DNA from: Bacillus sp. FSL K6-3431
GTDB lineage: Bacteria > Bacillota > Bacilli > Bacillales > Bacillaceae_C
Length of the DNA stretch: 64,000 nucleotides
Reading direction: 5' to 3'
Assembly: GCF_038002605.1 (NCBI RefSeq)
Contig: NZ_JBBOCT010000001.1
Location: 1,550,001 to 1,614,000 of the forward strand
The translations under genes and the position numbers were made by a program. Each line of letters opens with the position of its first letter. Within the stretch, counting starts at the first letter, position 1. Positions 1 to 8,735 of this stretch are shown piece after piece. The notes beneath the pieces are model-generated. The model had not been told where the DNA came from. It was given only the letters and a program-made list of their open reading frames with translations, and did not search any database.

Positions 1-321
1 CAGAAACAACGCACTGCATCTTGTCGCGCTCTCGTTTCTAATCCCAAATTGATTTTTGCAGATGAGCCTACTGGGGCACTTGATTCCAAGTCAGCAACGG
101 ATTTATTAAAAGCCTTGAGCTCATTAAATGAAGATCAGGAAGCGACCATAATGATGGTGACGCATGATGCATTTGCAGCAAGCTTTTGTAGAAGAATACT
201 ATTTATCAGTGATGGGTGTTTATCTAAGGAAATGATTCGTGGTACACACTCACGAAAAGAGTTTTACCAAATGATTTTAGATGAACTGGCACAACTAGGT
301 GGTGACGGGCACATTGTTTAA
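1..321 (+). CDS. ABC transporter ATP-binding protein, C-terminal part (BceA/YxdL-like)
   Basis: This is the C-terminal end of an ATPase that enters from the left edge in frame 1. The visible part starts just after the LSGGQ signature (QKQRTA follows it in this family). It then shows Walker B with the catalytic Glu (LIFADEP), the D-loop (TGALDSKSA) and the switch His (MMVTHD). It should energise the permease directly downstream, whose start lies within its last codons. With the following YxeA-like gene the arrangement resembles yxdLM-yxeA, a bacteriocin or peptide-antibiotic sensing and removal module. The matching two-component system would lie upstream, outside the window. Confidence 0.93.
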   Translation, partial: QKQRTASCRALVSNPKLIFADEPTGALDSKSATDLLKALSSLNEDQEATIMMVTHDAFAASFCRRILFISDGCLSKEMIRGTHSRKEFYQMILDELAQLGGDGHIV

Positions 322-2170
322 TTTAGCACTGAAGAATATCCGTCGAAATATGAAAAGTTATGGACTGTATATTGGCTCAACTATTTTTTCCATCATTATA
401 TTTTTTACGTTTGCAACTTTAAAACATAGTGGTGATATTAGTGGATTGGCAGAAAAATCAAAAGAAATCAGCGGTATAATGAGTGCTTCAGCATTAGTGC
501 TTATCATTTTTGTTGCTATCTTTATTCTGTACTCAAATTCCTTTTTCATGAGGAAAAGAAAGAAGGAAGTAGCATTATACTCTTTAATGGGTGTACGAAA
601 ACAAAAAATTGGTTTTCTATTGTTCTTTGAAAATATGGTAATAGGGATCGTTTCATTAATCGTTGGAGTAGTGTTAGGTTTCTTCCTATCTCAATTACTA
701 CTATCTCTTCTTTTGAAGTTAATGGGACTTAATATCGAGGTTGGTCTAGCATTCTCACCAAATGCTATTGTCGAAACAATTATCGTATTCTTGATTATAT
801 TCCTCTTTACATCGTTGCAAGGTTATAGAGTCATTTATCGATTTAAACTGATTGATTTATTTCATGCATCGAAAAAAGGAGAAGAATTGCCAAAAGCTAG
901 GATTATTTCAGTAATTCTTGGACTAGCTACATTGGTTGTGGCTTATTGGTTAGCATTACAAGATTTAACTTCAGAGGTATGGCGTTATTTAGGCCTATCA
1001 ATGCCAATTGTAATCATTTCCTTAACCGTGATAGGTACGTATCTACTATTTAACAGCGTGCTGGTTTACGTACTTCATATGTTGAAAAAAAGGAAGTTTT
1101 GGGCATGGAAAGGGCTCAATTTAATGTCAGCTTCTCAACTATTATATCGAATTCGTGGAAATGCAAAGACATTAACAATTATCGCTACGTTAAGTGCAAC
1201 AACAATTACAGCAGGCGGTACAGTGTTTGGATTGTATTATGACACGGAGAAAAACGTAGTAGAAGCTACACCATTCTCATTTATGTGGGAAGGGCAAGAA
1301 GAAGATATCGATGATGCTATTGTAAAAGAATTGATTCGTGTAGATACGAAGAATATTCGTATAAACAGTGAACAAATGGAGAAAGAGTATACAGTTATTG
1401 ACCATTCTGCATTTGAGAAGTTGGCGGAAGCGCTTGAATGGGATATTGATTCCTTAAACCTAACCAAGGACGAAGTTGCCATGATAGAACCATTTTATGA
1501 TGAACAATGGTCGAAAGATGTAAAGGAAGTTTCTTTTAATAATGTAGATCATGAAGTTGTGCAAATTTATGGAGAATCTATCTTCAATATTTTTACAGTG
1601 CCTGGTACGGTAATTGTTGCTCATGATGAAGCTTACAATGATTTGAGTGCAGAAGAATCGACTTATCAAGCCGTACAAATAGAAAATTATAAAGAACACT
1701 TAGACTTGTCCCAGGAGTTAGAAGCGAAGTCATCAACAGTAGACTTTTCCAGTGCCGTACAAGATTATCAAGATTCCTTAGAGGGAACAGGGGTCACGTT
1801 ATTTGTTGGTAGTTTCTTAGGTCTCGTCTTTCTTGTTGCCACTGGCAGTATTATTTTCTTTAAAACGATGACAGAGGCTGAAGATGATAAGGATAAGTAT
1901 TCCATACTATATAAGATTGGTGTGCCTGAAAAAGAGATGAAGCGTACCATTCGTTACCAAGTAGGATTAATATTTATAGCACCGCTCATACTTGGATTAC
2001 TGCATGGTACAGTTGCTTTGATTGCATTTTCTAACTTATTACAAATGAGACTATGGGTACCAATCACAATTTGGATGTCAGCGTATGTGTTCATTTATAT
2101 TATTTATTATTTTATCACCATACGAGGGTTTCATAAGACAATTTTTAATACGATTCAGGAGGGAAGTTAA
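314..2170 (+). CDS. BceB/YxdM-type FtsX-family ABC permease
   Basis: The product is a polytopic permease of about 618 residues with the BceB layout. One N-terminal membrane helix follows NLALKNIRRN, then come further helices, a soluble extracellular domain of roughly 200 residues (about residues 305-500) and a C-terminal helix group. Members of this family form a complex with a BceA-type ATPase, remove peptide antibiotics from their cell-wall lipid targets and signal to a BceS-type kinase. I prefer the TTG start at 314: AGGTGGTGA lies 8 nt upstream and the N-terminus then matches the family. An in-frame GTG at 299 would add five residues. The start overlaps the ATPase stop by 8 nt, suggesting translational coupling. 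Confidence 0.9.
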   Translation: MFNLALKNIRRNMKSYGLYIGSTIFSIIIFFTFATLKHSGDISGLAEKSKEISGIMSASALVLIIFVAIFILYSNSFFMRKRKKEVALYSLMGVRKQKIGFLLFFENMVIGIVSLIVGVVLGFFLSQLLLSLLLKLMGLNIEVGLAFSPNAIVETIIVFLIIFLFTSLQGYRVIYRFKLIDLFHASKKGEELPKARIISVILGLATLVVAYWLALQDLTSEVWRYLGLSMPIVIISLTVIGTYLLFNSVLVYVLHMLKKRKFWAWKGLNLMSASQLLYRIRGNAKTLTIIATLSATTITAGGTVFGLYYDTEKNVVEATPFSFMWEGQEEDIDDAIVKELIRVDTKNIRINSEQMEKEYTVIDHSAFEKLAEALEWDIDSLNLTKDEVAMIEPFYDEQWSKDVKEVSFNNVDHEVVQIYGESIFNIFTVPGTVIVAHDEAYNDLSAEESTYQAVQIENYKEHLDLSQELEAKSSTVDFSSAVQDYQDSLEGTGVTLFVGSFLGLVFLVATGSIIFFKTMTEAEDDKDKYSILYKIGVPEKEMKRTIRYQVGLIFIAPLILGLLHGTVALIAFSNLLQMRLWVPITIWMSAYVFIYIIYYFITIRGFHKTIFNTIQEGS

Positions 2171-2536
2171 ATGAAAAAAATCATTGGTATAACTTTTGGT
2201 GTAATTTCTATTCTATTGGTGGCCTGTGTAGTAATACTGGCCACGGTTGATTTTAATCGCTTGGGAAAAGAGAATGTTTATGTGCAGGTTGGAGATCCTT
2301 CTTATACTGATGAGAATAAGATTGACTCGGGACAAATTATGACAACCTATTGGTATGAACTTCCGGCATATTATGATAATGGTAGCATGATGGAAGTAGA
2401 GTTTTCCGCACAAAAAGAATTAAAACAAGATGCGTACTTGAAGTTGTATATAAAAAAAGAGAATGAAGTCACATCCTATGATGAAGTTTCTTGGGAGGAG
2501 ATTCCAAAAGCCACCCAAGAAGAACTGGAGCAATAA
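2171..2536 (+). CDS. YxeA family protein (DUF1093)
   Basis: A 121-residue protein with an N-terminal hydrophobic helix (residues 4-26), either signal or anchor, followed by a small extracytoplasmic domain with the YxeA-type pattern YVQV, Y..Y.LPAYD-like and YLKLY. Its start codon directly follows the permease stop (TAAATG) and AGGAGG lies inside the permease end, so it is the third gene of the same operon. In B. subtilis yxeA sits next to yxdM. The molecular role is not established. The operon context suggests cell-envelope stress from cationic peptides. Confidence 0.82.
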   Translation: MKKIIGITFGVISILLVACVVILATVDFNRLGKENVYVQVGDPSYTDENKIDSGQIMTTYWYELPAYYDNGSMMEVEFSAQKELKQDAYLKLYIKKENEVTSYDEVSWEEIPKATQEELEQ

Positions 2537-2619
2537 ATACCCGCCGGTAGAATAAGGATTTATATAAGCCTGCTCCACTTCTGGACAATGTCACCTTGTA
2601 AGCTTTGCACTAAGATGCA

Positions 2620-2712
2620 ATGACCGAAGAAGAGGATTTAAATCATGATGAACTCATTCGTTGGGCCATTGAGATTATTAATAAGCAATTAGAAGATAAG
2701 AGTTTTAAATGA
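2620..2712 (+). other. 30-codon reading frame, possible gene remnant
   Basis: An ATG-started frame of 30 codons, rich in Asp and Glu, lies between the YxeA gene and the NUDIX gene. There is no convincing ribosome binding site. I do not recognise the peptide. The surrounding region is full of decayed genes, so a remnant is more likely than a functional peptide. Confidence 0.2.
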
Positions 2713-2757
2713 TTACTGAACAGCCGTTGGGACAGTGATATTCCAATGGCCGTTTCT

Positions 2758-3279
2758 CTATAGTGTATTAAAAATTACACCCCTGTAACGACTTTGGTAA
2801 ACACACTGGAAATCAATGGTAAATTTCATGACACTTGATGGTAAATAACATGGCAAGGGTGGTAAATTCTTATGGCAGTATTCAGGTTTGGGAATATTAT
2901 TTATATTGAAAAATTTAAGTTCCTTGGATTCAGATTCTTCGATTATAATTTCTCCTGATATGTCCTCTGTCATATATAAGGCAGAAATAAAATATGATTC
3001 ATCGCCATTGGAAAGTTTTTGAAAATAATCAGGCCCGGAAAAAACATTAACTAATTCTAATGTACCTATTTTTAACCCCGTTTCTTCAAAAACTTCTCTT
3101 CTAGCTGCATCTTCCAAAGATTCTTCTATTTCCATAAGTCCACCAGGCAAACCCCATGTACCATCAGTTCTGTTCTGTAAAAGTAACTGTCTCTTTTCAT
3201 TCAATACAATAACTAATGACCCTGGCAGTATAAGTGGACTGTGTCCAACAAATGAACGTAATTGTTTAAAGTATTCCAT
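2758..3279 (-). CDS. NUDIX hydrolase, possibly frameshifted near its end
   Basis: A 173-residue NUDIX hydrolase. The Nudix box runs at about residues 44-67, beginning GLPGGLMEIEES and ending RREVFEETGL, with the REVFEE glutamates that bind Mg2+. Such enzymes cleave nucleoside diphosphates linked to another moiety; the substrate cannot be read from sequence. The start has GGAGG about 6 nt upstream. After about residue 130 the sequence (NLPPLPCYLPSS and beyond) no longer looks like the usual C-terminal helix (NLPPI..., followed by a basic helix), so the last 35-40 residues may be a frameshifted tail. Confidence 0.82.
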   Translation of the reverse strand: MEYFKQLRSFVGHSPLILPGSLVIVLNEKRQLLLQNRTDGTWGLPGGLMEIEESLEDAARREVFEETGLKIGTLELVNVFSGPDYFQKLSNGDESYFISALYMTEDISGEIIIEESESKELKFFNINNIPKPEYCHKNLPPLPCYLPSSVMKFTIDFQCVYQSRYRGVIFNTL

Positions 3280-3310
3280 TCTTACCTCCTGCTAAAAAAT
3301 CGTTCAATTA

Positions 3311-3485
3311 TTAACCAATAATTGGTAGTGTTTTTTTCGATAATAAGTCATCAACCATCATTTTATGTTCGGTAAAAATATTTTCTGGGAGTTCTTCTAG
3401 TGGAAAGAAGTTATTCTGTATCGACTCCTCGTTACTTTCTACTAATTCCCCACTATACCGTTTACAAATAAATGAAATCCGGTTA
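3311..3485 (-). pseudogene. C-terminal fragment of a second NUDIX hydrolase
   Basis: The reading frame ends in ISFICKRYSGE, NNFFPLEELPENIF and EHKMMVDDLL. This is the typical C-terminal third of a NUDIX hydrolase: a beta strand, the FFPLDELP motif and the last helix. The catalytic Nudix box is missing. Upstream, homology breaks abruptly at about 3483, where a fragment of an unrelated HTH gene begins on the opposite strand. I read this as a truncated, non-functional gene. Confidence 0.6.
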
Positions 3486-3587
3486 TCAAAGCATAAATTA
3501 CAGGAAATTGTACAAACAGCAGTGAAAGAAGCCATTGAGGAAGAACGAGAAGCTATGTTCGAAACTTTTGAGCATAAAATGATGTAG
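3483..3587 (+). pseudogene. Fragment of a MerR-like HTH (DUF3967-like) gene, C-terminal coiled part
   Basis: The frame encodes LSKHKLQEIVQTAVKEA, EEEREAMFETFEHKM and a stop. The DNA is closely similar to the minus-strand segment at about 6510-6640, which belongs to a second decayed copy of the same gene. Here the segment is inverted relative to its own N-terminal part (3600-3735, minus strand), so this copy was rearranged as well as truncated. The family assignment rests on the HTH half found in both copies. Confidence 0.5.
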
Positions 3588-3599
3588 TGAAAAAAAGAG

Positions 3600-3735
3600 A
3601 TCGTTTGTTCATTTCGTTCAAATGAATATCCTGCTTATTCTAACTCAATCGACCATCTTCTTAGTGTGGACGTGGTGACTTCTAATTCAGATTCTACATC
3701 TTTTGCAAAGTATAGATCATATTTGAAACTTTGGA
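3600..3735 (-). pseudogene. Fragment of a MerR-like HTH (DUF3967-like) gene, N-terminal part
   Basis: Minus-strand translation gives FAKDVESELEV, TSTLRRWSIELE, an in-frame stop, then AGYSFERNEQTI. This is a MerR-like helix-turn-helix in which the wing residues YxFERNE follow the recognition helix. The same stretch recurs with its own stops at about 6770-6885. No complete gene remains. Proteins of this kind occur often on Bacillus plasmids and integrated elements, which hints at a lost mobile element. Confidence 0.5.
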
Positions 3736-4083
3736 ATCTTGTGACACAAACTGTGTAGTAGATGAAAACATTTTTAAAAGGTGTAGCAGCGTCAGGAATA
3801 TGCGCTTAACAACGGTAAGGATAAGAACCTACCCAAAGAATAATTTGTATGCTAAAAAAGGGGGGAATTGTTCGATTGAAATCAATCTTTATTTATAAAG
3901 TTGATAATCCTATTCTATTAGACATATCTCTCTAATGGACAATTATCACAACGAGCCAAACATACATTGTAAGAGTTTTAGGTTAATATCCAATCCCTTC
4001 TTAATAGAGTTGAATATAATTATAGGGAATAGGACATGCAAGGACAGATGTCTTATTACATTTATTAAGAAAGGAGAGTAGAA

Positions 4084-5439
4084 ATGACTTTTGACATCGG
4101 AATAACAATTTTTGTTTTCGTTATGACCATGATTGTCATTTTTTGGAGACCGGGTGGTATAAATGAAGCATGGCCAGCATCAATCGGTGCAGGGATAATA
4201 CTCCTGACAGGAATGGTATCACGAGGAGACGTTGCGGATATTATTAGTAAAATTGGTGGTGCATCTGTTACCATAATGGCAACTATTGTTATGGCTATAA
4301 TATTAGAAAGCTTCGGTTTTTTTCACTGGGCAGCTGCACGACTAGCAACTTTATCTAAAGGCTCAGGCTATCGACTATACTGGTACATCCAGTTGTTGTG
4401 TTTTTTAATGACCCTTTTATTTAATAACGATGGAAGCATCTTGATTACGACACCAATCTTAATTTTACTCCTGAAAAATCTTCGCCTAAAACCACATCAA
4501 ATGATTCCCTATCTGTTAAGTGGAGCACTTATTGCAACAGCTTCTAGTGCACCTATTGGGGTAAGTAATATTGTCAATTTAATCGCCTTAGAAATTGTTA
4601 ACATGACGCTTTATATGCATACTGCGATGATGTTTGTACCAGCAACGTTAGGATTGTTGTTTATGTCATGGTTAATGTTCGTAGTAGTAAAGAGGAAATT
4701 ACCAAGACGATTGCCAAGTATCTCCTATGACATAGAGGAGATTTTTTTCACCAAACGTTTCCATCCATTAAAAGGAAAAATGTCTGCTGAAACAAAAAGT
4801 AAACACACTAAATTTATGTTGAAAGTACTGCTGTTTGTATTTATAATGCGTTGTCTCCTCTTTGTAGCATCTTACTTTGCTATTCCAATTGAATTGGTTG
4901 CCGTATTTGGGTCAGTAGTCTTGCTAATATGGAGATGGTATCATTTGGGCACAAATCCAGTAGATCTATTAAAGAAGACACCTTGGCACATTCTTATTTT
5001 TGCCTTCTCTATGTATGTCATTATTTACGGGCTCCATAATGCAGGACTCACAGCAATGCTTGTAGAAATGTTTGAGCCTATCGTAAACCAAGGGTTGTTA
5101 CAAGCCAGCCTCACCATGGGGGGATTAGTTTCCATACTATCTAACATCTTTAATAATCATCCTGCTTTAATGATCGGCACCATTAGCTTAACTGAAATGG
5201 GATTAGATCCAATTACATTAAAGACCATTTATCTTGCCAATATAATTGGTAGCGACATGGGATCATTGTTATTACCGATTGGAACATTAGCTTCACTTAT
5301 TTGGATGCATATCTTGAAACAAAACAAAATTAAAGTGAAATGGATGGAGTATTTGAGCGTATCGATGATTGTTATACCATTAACAACGGTTGTAACGTTG
5401 TTTTTATTATTCTATTGGGTACAAATCGTCTTTACGTAA
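4084..5439 (+). CDS. ArsB/NhaD-type anion permease of the ion-transporter superfamily
   Basis: A 451-residue membrane protein with about 11-12 hydrophobic helices. It shows ArsB/NhaD signatures: FNNDGSILITTPI in the first half, a matching half-site NIFNNHPALMIGT in the second, and IIGSDMGSLLLPIGTLASLIW near the end. ArsB exports arsenite or antimonite; relatives move Na+ or organic anions. No arsR or arsC lies nearby, so arsenite specificity is not supported by context. GAAAGGAG precedes the ATG. The gene stands in a region of decayed genes and is followed 38 nt later by a spore-type protein gene. Confidence 0.85.
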   Translation: MTFDIGITIFVFVMTMIVIFWRPGGINEAWPASIGAGIILLTGMVSRGDVADIISKIGGASVTIMATIVMAIILESFGFFHWAAARLATLSKGSGYRLYWYIQLLCFLMTLLFNNDGSILITTPILILLLKNLRLKPHQMIPYLLSGALIATASSAPIGVSNIVNLIALEIVNMTLYMHTAMMFVPATLGLLFMSWLMFVVVKRKLPRRLPSISYDIEEIFFTKRFHPLKGKMSAETKSKHTKFMLKVLLFVFIMRCLLFVASYFAIPIELVAVFGSVVLLIWRWYHLGTNPVDLLKKTPWHILIFAFSMYVIIYGLHNAGLTAMLVEMFEPIVNQGLLQASLTMGGLVSILSNIFNNHPALMIGTISLTEMGLDPITLKTIYLANIIGSDMGSLLLPIGTLASLIWMHILKQNKIKVKWMEYLSVSMIVIPLTTVVTLFLLFYWVQIVFT

Positions 5440-5477
5440 TAAATAACATCCTAATCTAACTATGGGAGGAGATTTAT

Positions 5478-6146
5478 TTGAGTAGTATCTTAACGAAATT
5501 ATTGGGAAAACAAGTTTATGTAAAAATGTCCGGGGAAAGTTACTTTCAAGGAGTGTTAACTGATTTTGGCCAAGACGTTCTTGTGTTGTTTAACGGCCAA
5601 CAATATATATATATTCCATTGTTGCATGTTCATAGAATCAACCTTAATACTGACATGAAAAACTATGTTGATAATCCTAGTGAATATTCTTTAGCTGAAG
5701 AGACAGAATCACTTTCATATCGTAAAATTTTAACAAATGCTAAGGGGATTTTTACTGAAATATATGTAACAAGGAACCTCACTTTTCATGGATATGTTAC
5801 AAATGTCTTAAGTAATTATCTCGCTTTTTATTCACCAGTGTATAAGTTGATATTTATTCCTTTAGAACATCTAAAATGGCTAACTCCGTACAATCAAAGC
5901 ACCACTCCTTATACCCTTAGTAACGAGAAATTACCTGTAAATTCGTCGAACGTACCTTTACTACGTTCCTTTGAAGAGCAACTAAAAAAAGCAGAGGGAA
6001 AACTTGTCGTATTCGATGCGGGATTAGATCCATCAAAAATTGGATTGTTAAAAATGGTGGAAAATAACTTTGCAGAATTAGCAAATGCAAGTGGGGAAAC
6101 TGTATATTTAAAACTTAATCACATCAAATCAGTACAATTACCATAA
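5478..6146 (+). CDS. Protein with three Sm-like DUF2642-type repeats, possible spore protein
   Basis: The start is TTG, chosen because GGGAGGAG lies 8 nt upstream. The 222-residue product contains three related beta-rich modules. The first two are YFQGVLTDFG..LVLFNG and TFHGYVTNVLSNYLAFYS; the third (about 160-222) contains LLKMVENNFAELANASG. Each closes with a similar strand: YIYIPLLHVHRI, LIFIPLEHLKWL and TVYLKLNHIKSV. This pattern matches DUF2642-type proteins, several of which are spore-coat associated. The C-terminal module of CotO in this window has the same style. Function is unproven; no signal peptide is seen. Confidence 0.65.
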   Translation: MSSILTKLLGKQVYVKMSGESYFQGVLTDFGQDVLVLFNGQQYIYIPLLHVHRINLNTDMKNYVDNPSEYSLAEETESLSYRKILTNAKGIFTEIYVTRNLTFHGYVTNVLSNYLAFYSPVYKLIFIPLEHLKWLTPYNQSTTPYTLSNEKLPVNSSNVPLLRSFEEQLKKAEGKLVVFDAGLDPSKIGLLKMVENNFAELANASGETVYLKLNHIKSVQLP

Positions 6147-6148
6147 TG

Positions 6149-6180
6149 AGGAGCCTTTCGTTTTGGGCCGAAAGACTCCT
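6149..6180 (+). terminator. Stem-loop after the DUF2642-type gene
   Basis: AGGAGCCTTTCG and CGAAAGACTCCT form a 12-bp stem with one mismatch and an 8-nt loop, starting 3 nt after the stop codon. There is no clear run of T after it, so it may be a weak or processing-type terminator. Confidence 0.5.
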
Positions 6181-6314
6181 AGGCGTAAGTAATTACTATA
6201 TATAAGATGATACAATTACAGTTTATGTCCATATCATATTGAACCAAACAAGATATGGTGAATTCTAAGTTAATATAAATAGGTTGTTATTTGTAATATT
6301 GCCACACTTTGTAG

Positions 6315-6914
6315 CTAGTTTTTATTCATCTTAAGTGTGCGTTCAATAAGCAGTATAAAAGGATCTTCTAAGTGGAGATCCTTTTTTATTTGCCGAATTT
6401 TTTTCCACCAAGACTTTTCTTTATCATCTTGCTCTACAGCAATTTCTAAGCGCCTTTCTTCCAGTAATTGTTGCAGCTGCTGCGGATCAATCGATCTCAA
6501 CATCATTCATTTTATGTTCAAAAGCTTCGAACATAGCTTCCCGTCCTTTCTCTATGGTTTCTTTCACTGCTGCTTGACAATTTCCTGTAATTCTCGCTTT
6601 GATAAACGAATTTTATTGGTATAAACGCTAGGTGTTTTTACTGCGTTTATATTCTCTATATCCGCTGCTATTACTGCTTTTATAGCGTCTACAAAAGATA
6701 CGGAATGAGCAAGTTACTTTTTTAATTCTCTAAACACCTTAAAATCGCGTTCATAATAAATACGTTGTTCCTATTCATTCCGTTCAAATGATTATCCTGC
6801 TGCTTTTGCTAACTCAATCGACCATCTTCTTAGCGTGAACGTGGTGACTTCCAATTCAGAAGCTACATCCATCGCAAAATAACCAAAGTGGTTCGTGTTT
6901 TCCATCGCGTTCAT
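6315..6914 (-). pseudogene. Decayed MerR-like HTH (DUF3967-like) gene
   Basis: On the minus strand an ATG at 6914 opens MNAMENTNHFGYFAMDV, SELEV and TFTLRRWSIELAKA, then a stop. After frameshifts homology resumes with YYERDFKVFRELKK, then KIRLSKRELQEIV, and finally the 63-residue open frame 6315-6506 (SIDPQQLQQLLEERR to IERTLKMNKN). The parts occur in order, so this is one gene of about 200 codons broken by several stops and frameshifts. It is the better preserved of two copies in the window (the other is at 3483-3735). Such regulators are common on plasmids and integrated elements of Bacillus. Confidence 0.6.
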
Positions 6915-6960
6915 CACATCTCTATTTTCATTCAAGGACAATTAAATATATCCTGCTTTA

Positions 6961-7010
6961 CAACCTACGCTTCGCTTAGAGGTGGGGGTCTTAATCCCGA
7001 AAGAAAGATA
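6961..7010 (+). repeat. Dispersed repeat family 3, end segment
   Basis: This contains CTTCGCTTAGAGGTGGGGG and ends AAAGAAAGATA. It matches the end of the fuller copy at 42161-42249 (read on its minus strand), which has GATTCGCTTAGAGGTGAGG followed by AAAGAAAGA. The sequence lies directly beside a decayed gene. Confidence 0.5.
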
Positions 7011-7020
7011 AGTATAAAAC

Positions 7021-7052
7021 AACCTCAGTTCAGTGGAATTCAGAACTAAGGC
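7021..7052 (-). terminator. Terminator-like hairpin after uxaE
   Basis: Read on the minus strand, CTTAGTTC and GAACTGAG form an 8-bp stem with one wobble pair around an 11-nt loop, followed by a T-rich stretch (GTTGTTTTAT). It lies about 35 nt after the uxaE stop codon. Confidence 0.5.
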
Positions 7053-7086
7053 AGCATAAATATGTTTTATTCCTTTACTTCTATAA

Positions 7087-8580
7087 TTACAATCCTAAAA
7101 GCTCTACGTGTTTTCCGATATGTTTCACAAGCGCTGCTCGGTACTCTTCTTCTTGCTCATCGAGTGTACGGAAGAACTCATCCTTAAACAAAGCATTTCC
7201 ATTTTCGTCTATGGCTGTTAATATAAGACCGTATGTAACATGAAATAGCTGACGCGCTGCATCGTTGTTCATATAGCTTTCTAGTTCACTATCTGGAACA
7301 CTTTCAAGTGAAGCAATACCAGCTAAATCCGGTGTAACATGATAGTATGCTAGTGCCTCTTCAAAATGCTCTAAAGCAAAAACATGCATGCGTCTGTATA
7401 GATTTGGATTGGTTTGAGCGATTACCCGTATTGCTTCAAGCCAGTTTGTACCAGCAGTTTTTACATGTAAAACGCCTTTTGTATACTTTGCAATGATCGG
7501 GAAAACTTTAAATTTATCACTTCCCGAATGGATACTTAATTTATATCCAAAATGCTCGGCAATTAATGCATGTTCACTTAGTTCATGTTCAAATTGTTCA
7601 ATATCACCAATATAGTCAATACCCTTTTGGAACTCCCCACAGAATCTAGGAGCAAGACTCGTTACTTCCACATCTTTCAATGTTAATTCATTTGCAACAA
7701 AGAAATGTGCGGTTGGAGACGTGATTGTTTCCGTTTCATCTATGGAAATTTCAAAATCGATTTCTCGTTTTCCCGTACTAATATATTCATTATATACATG
7801 GACCATATAATTTAGTGCTTCATTATATTGGAGCACGTTTTCCATTAATAATTTTTCATCAAATGAAAGTGACAGACCATTCACATCAAATGTTTTGTTT
7901 AAATATTGTTCATTGTAACGATCTTTTATTGCTTGTGGCAACTTCTCATACTCTACACTTAATTCTTCTGCTGATTTTCTTTCAATTCCCTTTGGTATCT
8001 GATCGGAACAGTCCAATGTTAACATGGAAATACCTAATGACAGCGCATGTTGAATGTCTTTTTCTTCTTTTATATGATCACCGTCTGCGCCAAATCCGTC
8101 CTTATATCCTTCTTGGAAGACGGCAAAACAAGCAGCGTCTAGCATATCATCCATCGTTCTATTTGTAAGTGTTAATTCACGGATGCTTTGTTGAGCTAGA
8201 ATGGGTTTTACACTTTTTCCTTTTATCGTCTCTATATGTCCAGGTGAAGCTAAACCTAAGCGATCCCCTAGGCCCATTGTAGCTATTTTAGTACCGAAAG
8301 CTCGAGGTACAGTGTAATCGAAGTAACGATTCAATACTAGACGGTTGGCATGTGTTAATGGACAAAGCTTCCCTTTCCCTTCAATATCTGTTCCTTCCAA
8401 ATCATCAAAAAGTGGACCATTTCCAACAGCCAGTATCCCTTTAGTTGCTTTATCTTTTATCATCATTAAATGTACATTATCATGATATGTATAAGATTTT
8501 TTATATACTTTGACATTAGTAATATCAAAATCTATCTTATTTTGTTCAAGTAACTCAATAGCCGCTAGTAAATGTTTCAT
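7087..8580 (-). CDS. uxaE: Tagaturonate/fructuronate epimerase, UxaE family
   Basis: A 497-residue protein of the UxaE type, which interconverts D-tagaturonate and D-fructuronate. This lets galacturonate carbon join the glucuronate branch without altronate enzymes. Characteristic stretches include GNGPLFDDLEG, the FGTKIATMGLGDRLGLASPGH segment, FGADGDHIK with candidate metal-binding Asp and His, and KLSIHSGSDKFKVFP. I chose ATG 8580 because GAGGTGG sits 9 nt upstream; an in-frame TTG at 8613 would add 11 residues ahead of that site. Upstream are a sigma-A promoter, a cre-like site and a palindromic operator shared with uxaC. Assignment is by family recognition from memory. Confidence 0.82.
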   Translation of the reverse strand: MKHLLAAIELLEQNKIDFDITNVKVYKKSYTYHDNVHLMMIKDKATKGILAVGNGPLFDDLEGTDIEGKGKLCPLTHANRLVLNRYFDYTVPRAFGTKIATMGLGDRLGLASPGHIETIKGKSVKPILAQQSIRELTLTNRTMDDMLDAACFAVFQEGYKDGFGADGDHIKEEKDIQHALSLGISMLTLDCSDQIPKGIERKSAEELSVEYEKLPQAIKDRYNEQYLNKTFDVNGLSLSFDEKLLMENVLQYNEALNYMVHVYNEYISTGKREIDFEISIDETETITSPTAHFFVANELTLKDVEVTSLAPRFCGEFQKGIDYIGDIEQFEHELSEHALIAEHFGYKLSIHSGSDKFKVFPIIAKYTKGVLHVKTAGTNWLEAIRVIAQTNPNLYRRMHVFALEHFEEALAYYHVTPDLAGIASLESVPDSELESYMNNDAARQLFHVTYGLILTAIDENGNALFKDEFFRTLDEQEEEYRAALVKHIGKHVELLGL

Positions 8581-8701
8581 TATTGCATTCCACCTCAACT
8601 TTTTATTTTTCAACTAAGTGAATCCGTCAATTCGTTCTAAATAATAACCCAATAATATTAGGCTTTTTAATTTACAGATTAGAAATATCTAGCGCCATTA
8701 C

Positions 8702-8718
8702 TTTGTTTCCCATACAAA
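8702..8718 (-). promoter_or_regulatory. Candidate uronate operator upstream of uxaE
   Basis: On the minus strand this reads TTTGTATGGGAAACAAA, an imperfect palindrome. It differs at two positions from TTTGTTTGGTAAACAAA in the same place before uxaC. It starts 17 nt after the -10 element, so a bound repressor would block early transcription. Confidence 0.55.
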
Positions 8719-8735
8719 ATAATTGAATAAAACCT

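Noticed and set aside
4084..5439. Arsenic resistance operon
   Set aside because: Only an ArsB/NhaD-like permease is found, with no arsR, arsC or acr3 nearby, so arsenic function is not claimed.
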